Shown: positions 33,869-45,521 of the stretch, in pieces
Position numbering within the stretch: the stretch's first letter is position 1
Layout: every line of letters begins with the position of its first letter
Notes under the pieces: generated by a model
Seen by the model: only the letters and a program-made list of their open reading frames with translations
Told to the model about the DNA's origin: nothing
Database searches by the model: none
Made by a program: the position numbers and the translations under genes
NCBI GenBank assembly: GCA_022605405.1
Contig: JABYQQ010000005.1
Location: 186,001-250,000 of the forward strand
Direction of reading: 5' to 3'
Source of the DNA: Earliella scabrosa
Lineage: Eukaryota > Basidiomycota > Agaricomycetes > Polyporales > Polyporaceae
Length of the DNA: 64,000 bases

Positions 33869-34881
33869 TCAGAGAGCACCGAGTTTCAACTCGTGCCGTC
33901 CGACGGCCACAACATCGCGATCGATGCCCCGCTCTCTCAGCTTCTCGTTCCACCACTTGAGGCGCTCGGCCGTGTCGACGTCGTCTGCAGGAAGCTCCGG
34001 AAGATTGTGCAGCCTCTCTCCGCCGTTCGCGGCAGGGATCGACCAGCACGTCGCCACGTTCTGCCTGGGGCTCGGCCGCCACGCGTTCGCGCTGGAGGCC
34101 CGATCTCAGTACCGCACTCCGGCATGCATGGATGGGAAAACAGGCACGCACAAGTCCTTGCTCAGGTGGTCCGCGTTGTTGGCCGGGCAGACGTAGATCT
34201 GCGAGGTCATCGGCGCGTGCTTGCCAGGCACCCCCGAGACCTTGACGTGGACGTGCCCCGCCCGCTCGCCGAGTATGGGCGCGCCGTAGTCTGCTGGCCG
34301 GACGGTCAGGATTTCGGCGTGCCCGCGCTCGTCTGCGATCATCGTGCCGCGGAGCGTCCACGAGGCGAAGTGGTACACCCCTTCGGAGTCGGCCTGCCAG
34401 CAGTCGAGGAGCGCGTGCGGGACGGGGTCGCCTTTCGTGTCCTTGACGTCAACGACGAACAGGAACGGGCCCTGCTCTGCGAGGCTCGGTTAGCTGAGGC
34501 CTAGGGCCACGCCGACATGTGCGTGCTGATTGGGCCACTCACTGCGCAGCAGCTCGGACGGGGCGAGGACCATCTTCCCCTCCTCGATTTGCCGCTTCGG
34601 TGCACCGACGACGTAGAACGGACCTTTGCGGATCGGCACGAGTCAGTTCTCGTCCGTGCACTTGTCACGTTGGCAGGATGACGCGTTCCAGCGGCAGCCC
34701 GCGCACCTCCCTCACCTTCAATGTCGTCGTGCAGATACTTGCCGCGGAAGCCCCACCTCCACGACAGGGGGTTGTCGACCACGAACATGACCCACGCCGA
34801 TCTTGCAAAGCTGAACAGCCTCCTGAGGAGGCTCACGCCGATGTACGGCGCCCAGTCTGCTGCGGTGGTGACTTGGGACAT
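33869..34881 (-). CDS. Intradiol ring-cleavage dioxygenase-like protein A
   Basis: Four exons: 34881-34716, 34623-34543, 34476-34152 and 34091-33869, 264 residues. After a hydrophobic N-terminal part (WAPYIGVSLLRRLFSFARS) come DDIEGPFYVVGAPKRQ and the intradiol core: FLFVVDVKDTKGDPVPHALL, DCWQADSEGVYHFASWTLRG, RPADYGAP and RAGHVHVKVSG. Candidate Fe(III) ligands, by family rule two Tyr and two His, are Tyr in EGVY or ADYG and the His pair in GHVH. Such enzymes open catechol or hydroxyquinol rings with O2. Use in lignin-aromatic breakdown is inference. A paralog of identical length and intron positions lies at 37.1-38.1 kb. A TATA-like element is 120 bp upstream. Confidence 0.86.
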
Positions 34882-35563
34882 TGGACGTCGGGAACGACAG
34901 GCGGGCTTGGCCTCGTTGGGTGCTGGGGACACGCGTATGTCGTGGTGGGAGGCTGGGAGACGGCGTGAGTACGCTGCGTGCCACCCGAGCTCGCTAGGCT
35001 ATATAGGTCCGAGTCGGTGGGGGCCGTCCACAGACTTGGGTGCGCGCACACGGGAAGTCATGTGAGCATGGGCTAGAATGTGAAGAAAAGGGGCCGTGCA
35101 TACAGAGTGTGTGCATCTGGGCAGCGCTGTGTTCCCAGAGGCTTGCATTGCTAGCGATTGCAGTTAGTGGGTTCGTGAACAAGACGGGATTTTCCTGCTA
35201 TTCGAGGTGGTGAAGCGCCTGCAGGTCAGCCAATCAGGGACCGTGACCTCTTGCTCCCACTGAGTGCGGAGGACGACTACAGTGACCTGTTGCAAGTATG
35301 GCAGTAGGGCATCCGGGACATTCCCCAAAGCGGCCTGAAGCTGTGAGCAATCCTAACGAGAACGTCTAGATGTAGACGAACTCGGAATGTATACGCGAAT
35401 TGGCGGAGTGTACCAGCCAGTAGAGCGTGCTTTGGCGTTGCCTACAGATTGTCGATGGGTTCCAATTGGTAGCTTGGACTCGTTAGATACAATTCCACGA
35501 CTCTGACACCGAGCTTCTCGAGAACATATGTACAATCTCCCCGGCGGTATGAAGGCGGCACGG
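34882..35563. promoter_or_regulatory. Spacer with dioxygenase A promoter (TATATAG)
   Basis: TATATAG on the minus strand at about 35000-35006 is 120 bp before the dioxygenase A start and is a plausible TATA box. The rest of this 682-bp spacer, up to the 3' end of the F-box gene, shows no coding features. Confidence 0.5.
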
Positions 35564-36504
35564 TCACCATTGCCTACACGCCTTGTCCAGATGTTGTACG
35601 AATGTCGCCACTCTCTCTGTCACGTCCTTCCATTCAGTCCGGCGGTACTCCTTGGGCATATCCTCGAGCGTTGTGATGCAGAACCGGTCTCCGGTCCATG
35701 GCCCATGTACAAGCTCCTTGCGCGATTCGTCGTCAAGCATCATCGCTACCGAGCTGTCGTCGGACCAGCAAATCTGGGAGAGGAGCGCGTGCGTGAGGGT
35801 GATCTCGTCGTTTTCGAGGCCGTTCGCACGGACATATTCGCCCTTCGAGAGGTTGCATAAGACCTCCGCCTCCCAAGTAGAGTGGTCGTACTGCGGTGTA
35901 TCGAAGAGCGTCGAGATCAGGCGTTGCTCCTGAAGTTGCCTCGAGCCGCTCGGTGCCACAAGCCACTGGTCGGAGCCGTAAACGTCTTTTATCGCCCGGA
36001 ACGCCTGTTCTTGCACGTATTCCTCGCCGGCGTACGTCTCACTTGCCATAACGTACAGCGTGCCGTATTCTTCCACTTCCTCCTTCTCCTCCGCAGTCAG
36101 GATTTTCGCCTCCACCATGCGCTCGGTGTGTCTAGCGTAATCTCCAACGCAGATGAGCCGGCAATTGACCCAAGGGGCATGGTGCTCCTGATATGCTCGA
36201 GCAAGGCGGGGCTTCCCTGCGGCTAGCAGCATTTTGCAGGTCATAGCAAAGAGGATGATATCGTGGAATTTGGACAGCTCTTCGAACACCATCTGGATAA
36301 GTTCTGTGGACAACTTCCCAAGGGGACCGGGCTGCTCGGAATATTTGCCTCTTGTCAAGATGTTGTCAAGTTCCCTATGTCGAGTCGTTTTAGAGGATTC
36401 TTCCACAGGGACCCGGGGATCGGACGCTGTAACCTTCGGCATAAGACAACTTACTTGGGAAGGGGAATTGGGATTCTGAGATCGTAATAGAGCATGCTGT
36501 CCAT
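35564..36504 (-). CDS. F-box-like protein (paralog B)
   Basis: Two exons, 36504-36455 and 36374-35564, about 286 residues. Exon 1 encodes MDSMLYYDLRIPIPLPK, matching the exon 1 end of paralog A at 6.2 kb. The F-box-like stretch is GPLGKLSTELIQMVFEELSK with FAMTCKMLLAAGKPRL. Blocks shared with paralog A are HAPWVNCRLIC, LCNLSKGEYVRANGL, SQICWSDDS and GDRFCITTLEDMPKEYRRTEW. The interval between the F-box and the LCN block is more divergent and shorter. The intron is 80 bp and interrupts the same codon. The gene sits between two dioxygenase paralogs on the same strand. A role as SCF adaptor is inferred from the domain. Confidence 0.82.
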
Positions 36505-37147
36505 GCACCAGAAGCCTTCCGGGAGTTTGCCCCCTATATCTCTCCCGACTTCTCGTCGATCCAGGTTGAGTCTGCGCCGGGGTTACTGAATTGTCAATTT
36601 GGTGCAGATAGAAGCAGCACGTACAGCATCCAATATTGCCCCATATTCCCTGCAGACTGGAGAGGCTTTGGTGAGTTTCTCGAGCAGAGATTGAACTTGA
36701 AGTACCGGACGATCGCAAGCTCAAGGCAAGTGTTGGTTTAGCGCTCGGGCCTTAGTGACGTCACTTACTACCCACGTGACTGTGACCCTCCTCCTCGGAC
36801 TCCTCGGAGATGGCAGTGCGTCGTCGCTCTGTTTCCAAACCATCACAAGTATGTCAAGTATCGCATAGTCTCTGGCTAGTCCGGTGAGTGTGATATGAGT
36901 GTCTTGATTACCCCACGGAATACCCATACTCATCGCTTTGACTAGTAGGGAGCCTGAGTTTGGTAGACTACTTACTCCGTACTGTACTACCACTTACAGG
37001 TCAGTGAGTGACTCAGACGTGGCTCTGAGGCCCGGCTTAGACTTATGGAGTCCGAGTCACTGACAACAACTTCATAGAATGTCGAGGTGTTATAAATGTA
37101 GGAATGCCACATGCTATTGGAAGACTCAAGTTGGGCCTACAAAGGGC
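36505..37147. other. Spacer with palindromic CRE-like site and hairpin
   Basis: Upstream of F-box paralog B and downstream of dioxygenase B. A perfect TGACGTCA palindrome lies at 36756-36763 and CACGTG at 36773-36778, about 250-270 bp upstream of the F-box start. An imperfect inverted repeat spans 37000-37017 and 37050-37064. No gene was recognised. Confidence 0.55.
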
Positions 37148-38128
37148 TCACGAGTCCAGAGCAGCCAGAACGATCTCCTGTTGGGCCACAGCTATGACCT
37201 CTTGCTCGACTCCGCGGTCCTTCAGCTTCCCATTCCAGTACTGAACACCTCGCGAGAGGCTAACTTCGTCCTCTGATAGGGCCGGAAAACCATGATATCC
37301 CTCCTTGTCTCCTATCGCGGTCGGTACGTAAAGGCACCTAGCCATGTTTCTATCGGGACGAGGGCGATAGAAATTCACACTACGGTGAGTGGTCCATGTC
37401 AGTAGTGAACCCTAGATTGACGCGTCATTATTGGCAGACAGAAACGTACAAATCGCTGCTCATATGCGCCGGGTCATTTCCGACGCAGATGTACACCTGC
37501 GTCGTCATCGGCCGATGCTTGCCCTCGATGCCGCTTGCCTTGAGGTGTAGGTGTCCTGCCCGCGAGGCATAGTCCCCAGGCCGGACTGACATGATCTCGA
37601 CGTGCCCTTGCGCGTCGGTGGTGACCTTGCCGCGCAGAGTCCAAGAGGCGAAGTAGTAACTGCCGTCTGGATTGGCTTGCCAGCAGTCGAGAGTCGCGTT
37701 CGGGCTCGGATCGCCCTTGGCGTCTTTGACGTCGAAGACGAAGAGGAATGGGCTCCATTCTGTTGCTCACGGTCAATCAAACCAATAGGTGTGTGTTGTG
37801 TGAAAGACTCACTCTTCATGAACTCCACAGGTGCCAACACAGCTTTACCGTCCCCGACCTGACGCGAAGGTGACCCGCCGATGTAGAAGGGACCTAATGC
37901 CCGATTAAGTCAGCTCGCCACTTGAAAGCGAGTACTCGACACCCTGAGGCGCATACCTTCAATGTCATCCATAGTGCCCTTAAAACCACGAAGACCGGAT
38001 AGCCATAGCAAGGGGTTGTCCACGACGAGCATGATCCAGGTCGACCGGATCGCGCTGTACAGCCGAATTAAGAGGCTGATACCGATGTACGGAGCCCAGT
38101 TCGTCGAAACAGGACATTGTGAAAGCAT
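37148..38128 (-). CDS. Intradiol ring-cleavage dioxygenase-like protein B
   Basis: Four exons: 38128-37957, 37893-37813, 37759-37450 and 37379-37148, 264 residues. Intron positions and total length are identical to dioxygenase A. Corresponding blocks are NWAPYIGISLLIRLYSAIRS, DDIEGPFYIGGSPSRQ, FLFVFDVKDAKGDPSPNATL, DCWQANPDGSYYFASWTLRG, RPGDYASRAGHLHLKASG and KHRPMTTQVYI. The copy lacks about five residues after RPGDY but keeps the Tyr and the H-x-H. It is an old duplicate of gene A, diverged across its whole length. The same reaction class (intradiol O2 cleavage of a catechol-type ring) is expected; substrate unknown. A TATATAAA box lies about 60 bp upstream of the start. Confidence 0.86.
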
Positions 38129-39633
38129 CGCCTTTCTGCAAGTTATGGTGCCGGGGTGAGGATGAGGTGAGGGACGCTGCTTGCTTCATTTATATATGTT
38201 GTTTGCTTACTTCCCCTCTCCTCTTCAAGAACACGAACACTCTTCAGTTTCGGAGTCCGAGTGGGACAGTGCCGAAAAGCGCACGATTGCGTACACACTT
38301 CTCAACTTCAGCGGTGATGCGTCGCGGCCTACCTCACCAGCGGCGACCCATCACGAGAACGAGCAGGCACGAGCATCGCCTCAACGTTACAAAGCGACTT
38401 ATCAATTCTATTCGCCCACAGCACCCATCTTGTCCTCGATCCAGCAGCTGCCTCGAGTGAGTCATACTACATTACAGCGTGTGTATACAGCTGATTCACC
38501 TCAAAATGAGGATGGACCGTCTAGACATAATTGACTGATATATTCCCGCGTGGTGGTGCTTCCGAGTTCATTATTGAATATGTTATGCCAATGAATCGCA
38601 TCACTGCACGAGCGTCGACTCCTCGCTCAGGTTTGCATGCGACCACATGCGTCGGTTCCGTGCTATAGTGATGGAAGCTGGAGAAACAGAGCTCGTGGTG
38701 GCCAATATGCGTGATCAGTAGGTGCTGCGTACGTACCGTACGGTACACCCATCACTTAAGGTATGCCTGCCACAGAGTCGACTACGTCGTGACATGGTCA
38801 CAATGCCGTGACCATTCCACGTGAAGCACAAGATAAGTCTCATTAAAGTTGGGACTTGTCACGATCCGAGCGTATCGCTGGCCAAAATTTACAAAGATAG
38901 CACAGGAACACGTTGTTCAGTGTATTAGAAGTGCTCTGGGGTGTCCCAGAGTACGACAGTCAAGTGTAAGGACGAAGGGCCGGATGGTATATAAGTATCT
39001 GCGCGCTTAATCAGCCTTATTGACCCAAAATGTCAGTCAGCGAGTGGACTTTTTGAATGCGACTCGTCAGAAGAACCGCATCGACATTCGACAACCGCAT
39101 AAATGTAGGTTTATACATAATCTATCAACTTGCGGTTCTGCTTCTTCGGAATAGGCGGTCTCGAAGTTCACATTCAAAATGCAATGTCGCCGACCCGCCA
39201 AATCGGGGGCAGCGTGACAGAATGAGGTCACGTGACGTGGTCGATTCTGTGGCAGGCATACCTTATAGTCATTCTGCTGACGGTTACGCCGGTCGGCGAC
39301 CGTAAGGGGGATGCATATGCACTCCTCCACGCGCGTCGGACTCCCTGAGACTCGGAGCACATCGCATATTCACGACACGCGAAGTCTAACGAAGAATGTA
39401 GAATTGGAGAGAAGGCGTAAATTACACATGTACAGAATGCCGACCGCCGTGACGAGAGAACAGGATCCAAAGGAACAAGCTGGCCGCGATACTCCCCGCG
39501 AGCGTCTTCGCCCGCTCGTCGTACCGCGTCCAACCCGCGCGCGCATTCCTCCGATCGGGACTATGACTATGACTGGGAACATGGCCGGTATTGGTGGTGC
39601 TGTGGGGGCGCGCACCCGGGTGGTGGTGCGGGA
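38129..39633. other. 1.5-kb spacer with one unassigned open frame
   Basis: Upstream of dioxygenase B and downstream of the LPMO. A plus-strand frame at about 38200-38534 reads protein-like (EWDSAEKRTIAYTLLNFSGD) and is followed by a GTGAGT donor at about 38459. It overlaps the promoter of gene B and matches no family known to me. TATATAAG occurs near 38989 without an obvious gene after it. Confidence 0.4.
38187..38196 (-). promoter_or_regulatory. TATA box of dioxygenase B
   Basis: TATATAAATG on the minus strand, about 60 bp upstream of the start codon, a usual distance for a fungal TATA element. Confidence 0.5.
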
Positions 39634-40975
39634 TCACAAGCATTGCGAGTAGTAGTCTGGACGAGTGTTCAGCTATGAGATGGCGATTGTCGCAGGAGAG
39701 GGGTGTGCAAACGTACCGTTCTGGGCCTTGCAAGAGAAGGGCGAAACACACGCGGTGGGGCCGCTGTAGCCGATGCCGCCGCACTGGCCGAACTGACCAA
39801 CGGTGCCTACCTGCGAGGTCTGGGCGGGGGGAGGCGCAGTGGGTGCAGCAGAGGTCTGCGACGCGATGGTCAGGGATGTCAACACATCATGCCAAATCGG
39901 ATGACCTACCGAGGGAGCCGGGGGCGGGGGAGGCGCGGGGCTACCGGTACCCTTCCCGTAGAGCGGGGGGCCGGGGATGATGTAGTTGGAGTTGGCCGCG
40001 GCCTCGTTGGTGTAGAGGTTGACGCTCACTGTATCGCACAAGTGTAATAAGCGAGAAGGATCAGTGAGCACACATTTGCCGGTTTATAAGGAGAAGATGA
40101 CGCACGGCCGGGGTCGGTGGACTTGTATGCGCCGGGGAAGGAAACGAGCTCATCAGCGGTGGGCGCACGAGACCCGCCATCGGTGATCTGGATCTGCGCG
40201 CACTCGGGGTAGAGCTGGGCGGGGAGCGAGTGGAGGGCGATCGTCTCGAACCGGATGAGGTAGTTGCCCGAGGGGACGCTCGCGGGGATCGTCGTCGTCC
40301 AGGACGAGTTCTGGTCGATCATCTTGCCCGACGCCCAGTAGCCGTCGCCGATCGTACCAGAGAGCAGGCCGGCCTCGTCGATCTTGAACCACTTGAGTGA
40401 CGCAGCGTTCACACCGGTGCAGGTGCTGCCCGGGCACTGCGCGAGGTAGGTGAGCTGGTGGCCAGGAAAGTAGTCAGGTCAGTACGAATGATTCAAGCGG
40501 AATGATAGAGGAAGAGCGGCGTACCATGGGGCCCTGCGCGTGCGGCCAGATCTGGTTCCAGTACGCGGTGATGGGCGAACCAGCCTTGACGGTCGTGGTG
40601 AGCTGAAGGGGTCCTGAGGAGCCATCGTCGTTGCAGGCCACAGTCGGGTCCATCGGGTCAGTGATTGGGTTGCTGTAAGGGGGGAAGACGACGCATTCAG
40701 CGAAAACTTCGGGAGTATCGACTTCACGCAATACACGCACTAGGTCGACCATGGGCGCTGAATGGAGGTCTGGCCGACGGGCGAGTTGTATGGCTGCATT
40801 CATTGGCGATGGTCAGTATTGAGTATCAATACGAGGATACTGAGCGGCCAAGAACACGTACAGCCCAGCCCTGGAAGATCTGGCCATCAATCTTGTACGA
40901 CAGGACACCGCCGTGGGCGAGGACCTGCGGGAGCGCGGCCGAGGCGAGAGCGACGAGGGTAGCGAATGCGAACAT
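39634..40975 (-). CDS. AA9 lytic polysaccharide monooxygenase with CBM1
   Basis: Seven exons: 40975-40862, 40793-40741, 40672-40525, 40454-40106, 40028-39910, 39855-39717 and 39656-39634, 314 residues. Residues 1-20 are a signal peptide; cleavage exposes His21, the N-terminal copper ligand (HGGVLSYKIDG). The second ligand is His100 in WPHAQGPM. Axial Tyr187 lies in QLYPECAQIQI, with second-sphere His180 in ALHS. A Pro/Thr/Ala-rich linker joins a CBM1 (281-314) with four Cys, GQFGQCGGIGYSGPTACV and ending DYYSQCL. The secreted copper enzyme oxidatively cleaves cellulose or related glucans. The CBM1 surface aromatic after Gly is Phe rather than the common Trp. The last exon of 23 nt completes the CBM1. 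Confidence 0.95.
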
Positions 40976-43496
40976 CCCGAGTGCTTCTGTCGCTTAGAGG
41001 CGAGTGTTTTGGTTGAGATGGAGCTCGAGAGCTTGCAGATCGGCCTGTCCTCCCCGTGGGGCTTTATATGCCCTCCTTCGCACTGACGAGTGCCTATCTT
41101 CGTCTGCTGCTGTCAGCCTGGCTCCCGTGGCGCGCCTCCAGGGAGCGGGGTGCCGGTGTGCAGCAGATGGGAGGCCGTGGGTGCCTTGCCAGCAGGCTAC
41201 GAAAGCATCGAGTGACCGTTTTGCGGCAGGTGTACGTGATGTCGCGGGTCGAGCGATGCTGCAATTGGACGGTGCGGTCGGATATTCAGCGGATGCGGGG
41301 TCATGCATGTCCACAGGCTGTTCAACGAAGGTCGCAGACCAGGAACGCGAGGACATCACCGCACGGAGAACGAGCGGCTCTCGCCCATGACGCTTCGACG
41401 GAGCCATTCCGTCCAAAACAGGCAGGTAGAAGAAGCTTCTCCTGCGCGAACGCGACGCGCGTCGGCTGATCCTCGCATGGTAATTCCGACATTTTAGAGT
41501 TTGCTCTTCCGGCGCGCGCACGTGAGTCGCACCGAGCTCTAGGAGCGCAGTGCTCAATGGAGCGTAAAAGGCTCATCCGAGTCGGTCTGCTGTATAAGCG
41601 ATCAGTGAGTGAAATGCGCATCGAGGCATGGGGTTGAGACTGACCGCATGCACCAACGGCCGCTGGGAGGTCCAACACGTCGGCCATCCATATGACACCT
41701 TCTGCGGCGATGTCGGTACGTCCTCGGTACGCGATGCGCTTGATCGCGAACCTGCGATTCAGCACCCACAATCTCCGAGAGACAGCATCTAAAATAAAAA
41801 TAGCTCGCACCTGCTTTCGTCGCGTGCCGAAAGCGGGGCGGAGAAAGATCTCGACAACTGTGCGGCAGATGTCGCAGAGCAGGTCGCGGTGGTTCATGTT
41901 CCTCGCACGCGGGTCGCACTTGTCACTGCGGGCGATATGTCTAGGCCTATAAACGTCGCCATGTTTTTCCGAAGGGCTGACTCAGAGCGGTGCTTTGGAC
42001 ATGCCTGCTGTGCGGACATCAATACTGATAGCACAGCAGAGCAGGATGTGCCGGGCTCTCGGCCGGAAAGATGACGGAATGGCGAATATATAGTCTGCGT
42101 CAACCAGTGGTTTGAGTACCGCCGCCGGCCTGACTGGTGACGACAGAGAGCGAGTTCATCGTGTTCGAACTACGCGATCACTCGAGAGTGTTGACGTCAA
42201 TGAGCTGGAGCTATACAACGGTCAACTTCTTGCGTCATCCGTCAACGTCAACTCAGGCGAGTAATCTCTCTGCGTACCCTTTTGTTCATCGCAACTAGCT
42301 GAGACTTTGAATTGATATATGAGCTTCCACAACTCCAAGCTGGAATCCTGCCTGGTCTTGGACGCGCACATGGTGACATATCGGGACGGTTGGACAAGGA
42401 CGACTGATTAGATTGGTCGTGAGCTCACACGAAAAGATCCCAACAGACCTCTCACTGCTCTGCTTGCCGTATGCCACTTGGCCAGAACTATAGCGGATAT
42501 ACCCGAGGAAGCCATTCAACGTTCCTCCATCCTCCATCGCCTTCGGCCTTTGCAACTATCACAGTATGTTTGGGGTACAATATTACCCCACCGCCTGCAG
42601 ATTACATATCATGTTTCAACCTTTGCATCCGATTAGAAGTAGATGGAGGCCTGCAACTGACCTGCTTGTGCTATCTATAGCGAACGGCCCCCTGCGCCAT
42701 CACTTTGGTTCGGACAGTCCTCCGAGATTTGTGAGCGAGCTTCGGCCGGAACGTCTCGGCTGAAATAACAAGGGCGTTGTCCACCGTGCAAGAGTTGCGC
42801 GGCACCGGCACGATACGCACGCACGGACCACAAGGGCTCCCAGCCCGCCGGACCTACAGGTCTTCGGAGGTCGGAGGGTGAGAACGGCGCGCAGTTGAGG
42901 CGTCCGAGCCTAAGCCTCTGCATTATTCCGGATCTTCCGTTAATCCATGCCTAGGAGCCTGGTATCCCTCTGACTTCCACGACTAGTGTGCAGCTTGAAT
43001 GCCAAAACGACCATCAGTATCCCGGGGACTGGCTTGATCGATACCCGTAGCGCCACGTCATCGACGAACACGGAATTTGTGGAGATAGCCACTTGAGGTG
43101 GCATGTGTCCTATAGCTGACATCAGACTAGAGATTGAGAGTATGGCCACCTACCTATACACAGGAACGTACCATGCCCAACCAACTTGAAGTCACCTCAC
43201 GATGGCAACCAAATCGCGACGCATGACGCTCGCGGGCCCATTGCTGAGCAGTGGGACCATGCGCGCCTGGTACGGCACAACGCTGCTACGCGAGGATGCC
43301 TGCACGGCTACATACACTGAGTGTTCAGGGTAATAAATGAACGACATGCCATGGAACCAAAGGGTCGGACTGAAAGTTATCATGTTGTTGACATCTTGAC
43401 CCGCTCGGCATTCTCCGCCGGCTAACGCCGACTCATGTTTGACATGTTGTGTTCACCGTAACATGAGTACCGTCGCGCTTCCGGTGATCCACCACC
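40976..43496. other. 2.5-kb gene-poor spacer
   Basis: It holds the LPMO promoter and the 5' flank of the F-box gene. On the minus strand at about 41600-41910 a frame begins MNHRDLLCDICRTVVEIFLR and meets splice-like signals (AAGCAG then GTGCGAG, later CGCAG), so a decayed or unrecognised gene is possible. The rest shows only short frames. No transposon was recognised. Confidence 0.4.
41062..41068 (-). promoter_or_regulatory. TATA box of the AA9 LPMO gene
   Basis: TATAAAG on the minus strand about 90 bp before the ATG, within a GC-rich promoter. This fits an inducible secreted-enzyme gene. Confidence 0.6.
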
Positions 43497-45521
43497 ATGA
43501 ATCCACTTCTGGCTCTCCCTGAAGATATCCTGGTCAACATTTTCAGTCTCCTCAGCGTGAGGGATTTAGTGCAATGCAGCCAGGCAAGTCCACAGGCTTT
43601 CAGCCGTCTAGAAACTCGTTAGTATCGTTGCTTCTACTCAAGCAACACCTGCCCAGGTCTGTCGTAAAATCAGCGCATTCATCAAGAACGCCCTGTCACT
43701 GCAGCTTAGAATTGAGCTCAGCGCGAACGGGATGGTCGACCCAGGCCCCGGGATGACACACGGTCATGTCTCGGACAGACTGGAAGCCTTGCGTCGATAC
43801 CGCGCTCGGCTGTCTGCCGGCATGTTCGACTGCGACAGCTCTCACCTGCGCCGAGGCGAGGAGGAGCCGATGGCTCAGGGAACCCAGCACATCGTGAACG
43901 GATCCATTGCCAGCACGATCGCTGGTCCGGAACCTGAGGTCGTCGTGCATACACCCCCGTCTTCGATAAGCGGTGGGCCTGCACGTCGTTGGCGCATGCC
44001 TGTCGGACACCTCGTCAGCGTGGGCGATCCCGAGTCGGAGGTGTATGGGGCTGGCGCGGACGTCTCGCAAGACCTTCTGGTTCTTTATCATCACCCCCCT
44101 ACCAGCTCGTGCGTGCAGTATTGTACCCTACTATCCAGAAACGTGGCTTACTGTTTCAGGACTGCAGTATCGGCCCGCGCGTGCATCTGTTGTCCCTCTC
44201 AGACATTGGCGCGCCTCATCCGAGCGCACGGGTGCCAGTCCTCGGAGCTGGGGATGGCGCGCTGGCATTCAAGAGCGGAAGCGAACCGAGAGTGATCTGG
44301 GTAGTCGACATAGAGATTCTCAATCAACACGTCTCATTCGTGCTCAATATCCACAACGACTATCATCTTGAGGTATGGAACTGGAAGACCGGAGAAAAAA
44401 TATGGGTACGTCGTCGATGGATTCAGATCGGAGTAGTAATCGCTGAAGCCGTATCGCTACAGCATCGTGATTGCGATAGTAGTACGTCACACGTGCTGCT
44501 AGACGATGAGCACTTGGTGCTGTCGACGATGGAAATGTACCAAGACTGCGGCTTGCAAGTGTATTGCTTCGCCTCCGATCTAACCCGGACTGCTCATGGG
44601 CCGCACGACGACACCTTGGCTTCCATGGAGGAGCATCCGGATGACTCAAACCCGGACTACGTTGATGACGGCAGCGATCCAGAACATCTTTTCACCTTCT
44701 CCCTGCCCGATACGACGGTGGGCTCGGGACGATGGCGCCACCACAGTCTGAACGTCTTCGCTATTTGTGCAGGATTCCCAGGGGCACATCTACCTTCCCC
44801 CTTCTTGCTCGACAGCGCATCGACAATCGTTTCCGTCCATTTCTCTCTCAACGATCGGCGTCAAGGGACGTCATCGTCTTTCGACCTCCTCATCCCGCTA
44901 TCCACCTTTCGTACCCACATCGACAGAGTGCGTGCTTCGATCGCAAGCGGCCGCGGCCGGGGCTTATGGTACGACCGATTCGTCCCATATCCGGAGTGGG
45001 GACCTGCCGGGACCCTACTGCTCACACGGTCCCACCCACCCTCCGGAGATCCCTCGCTGACCCACTACTCATCCCTGTGTGTTCCGTATGGCTCTCGTCA
45101 CCCGTACCTGCTCTGCAACTCGCACGACAACACTTCCGGGGACGTCCTGATCTTTGATCTGGACCCTCGTGTCGCCCGTCACGCCCTTGCCCTTCCGTGT
45201 ATCAAGGCGGGAGTCCCAGAGGACGACCGTGTGGTGGAGAAGATCGTTGCGGAGCCTGCTCCGCCGCCTGCGAACGAGAAAATGCAGATGAGCGCTCCCT
45301 TTGCTGCCTACCCGAAGGTCCACGTCGAGTTCCCCGAGAGTGCGCGCCCCACGCACGTCGTCATGAACCATGACGGCTTCACCATCATGGTACGTTATCA
45401 TATATTAGGTCCCTTGGGTGAGGAGAAGAGCGCGCAAACTGACGTTCGAGTCGCGTAGTACGAAGGCTACGACCGCAACGGGCGCGTGAGGGACGCGGGT
45501 TTCCAGACATTTACGCTGTAA
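43497..45521 (+). CDS. F-box protein with C-terminal beta-propeller-like region
   Basis: Five exons: 43497-43583, 43657-44112, 44160-44405, 44463-45389 and 45459-45521, about 592 residues. The F-box is at the N-terminus: NPLLALPEDILVNIFSLLSV, RDLVQCSQ, then VCRKISAFIKNAL across the intron. The remainder has repeated features of agaricomycete F-box proteins with WD/beta-propeller-like folds: DVSQDLLVLYHH, RVHLLSLSDIGAPHPSA, YHLEVWNWKTGEKIW, LLDDEHLVLSTM, FTFSLPDTTVGS. The last exon ends YEGYDRNGRVRDAGFQTFTL. It probably acts as a Skp1-binding substrate receptor (inferred). Intron 1 begins GCAAGT after CAG and is a GC-AG intron. The donor after TSSC (GTGCAG) is the weakest junction. Confidence 0.82.
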
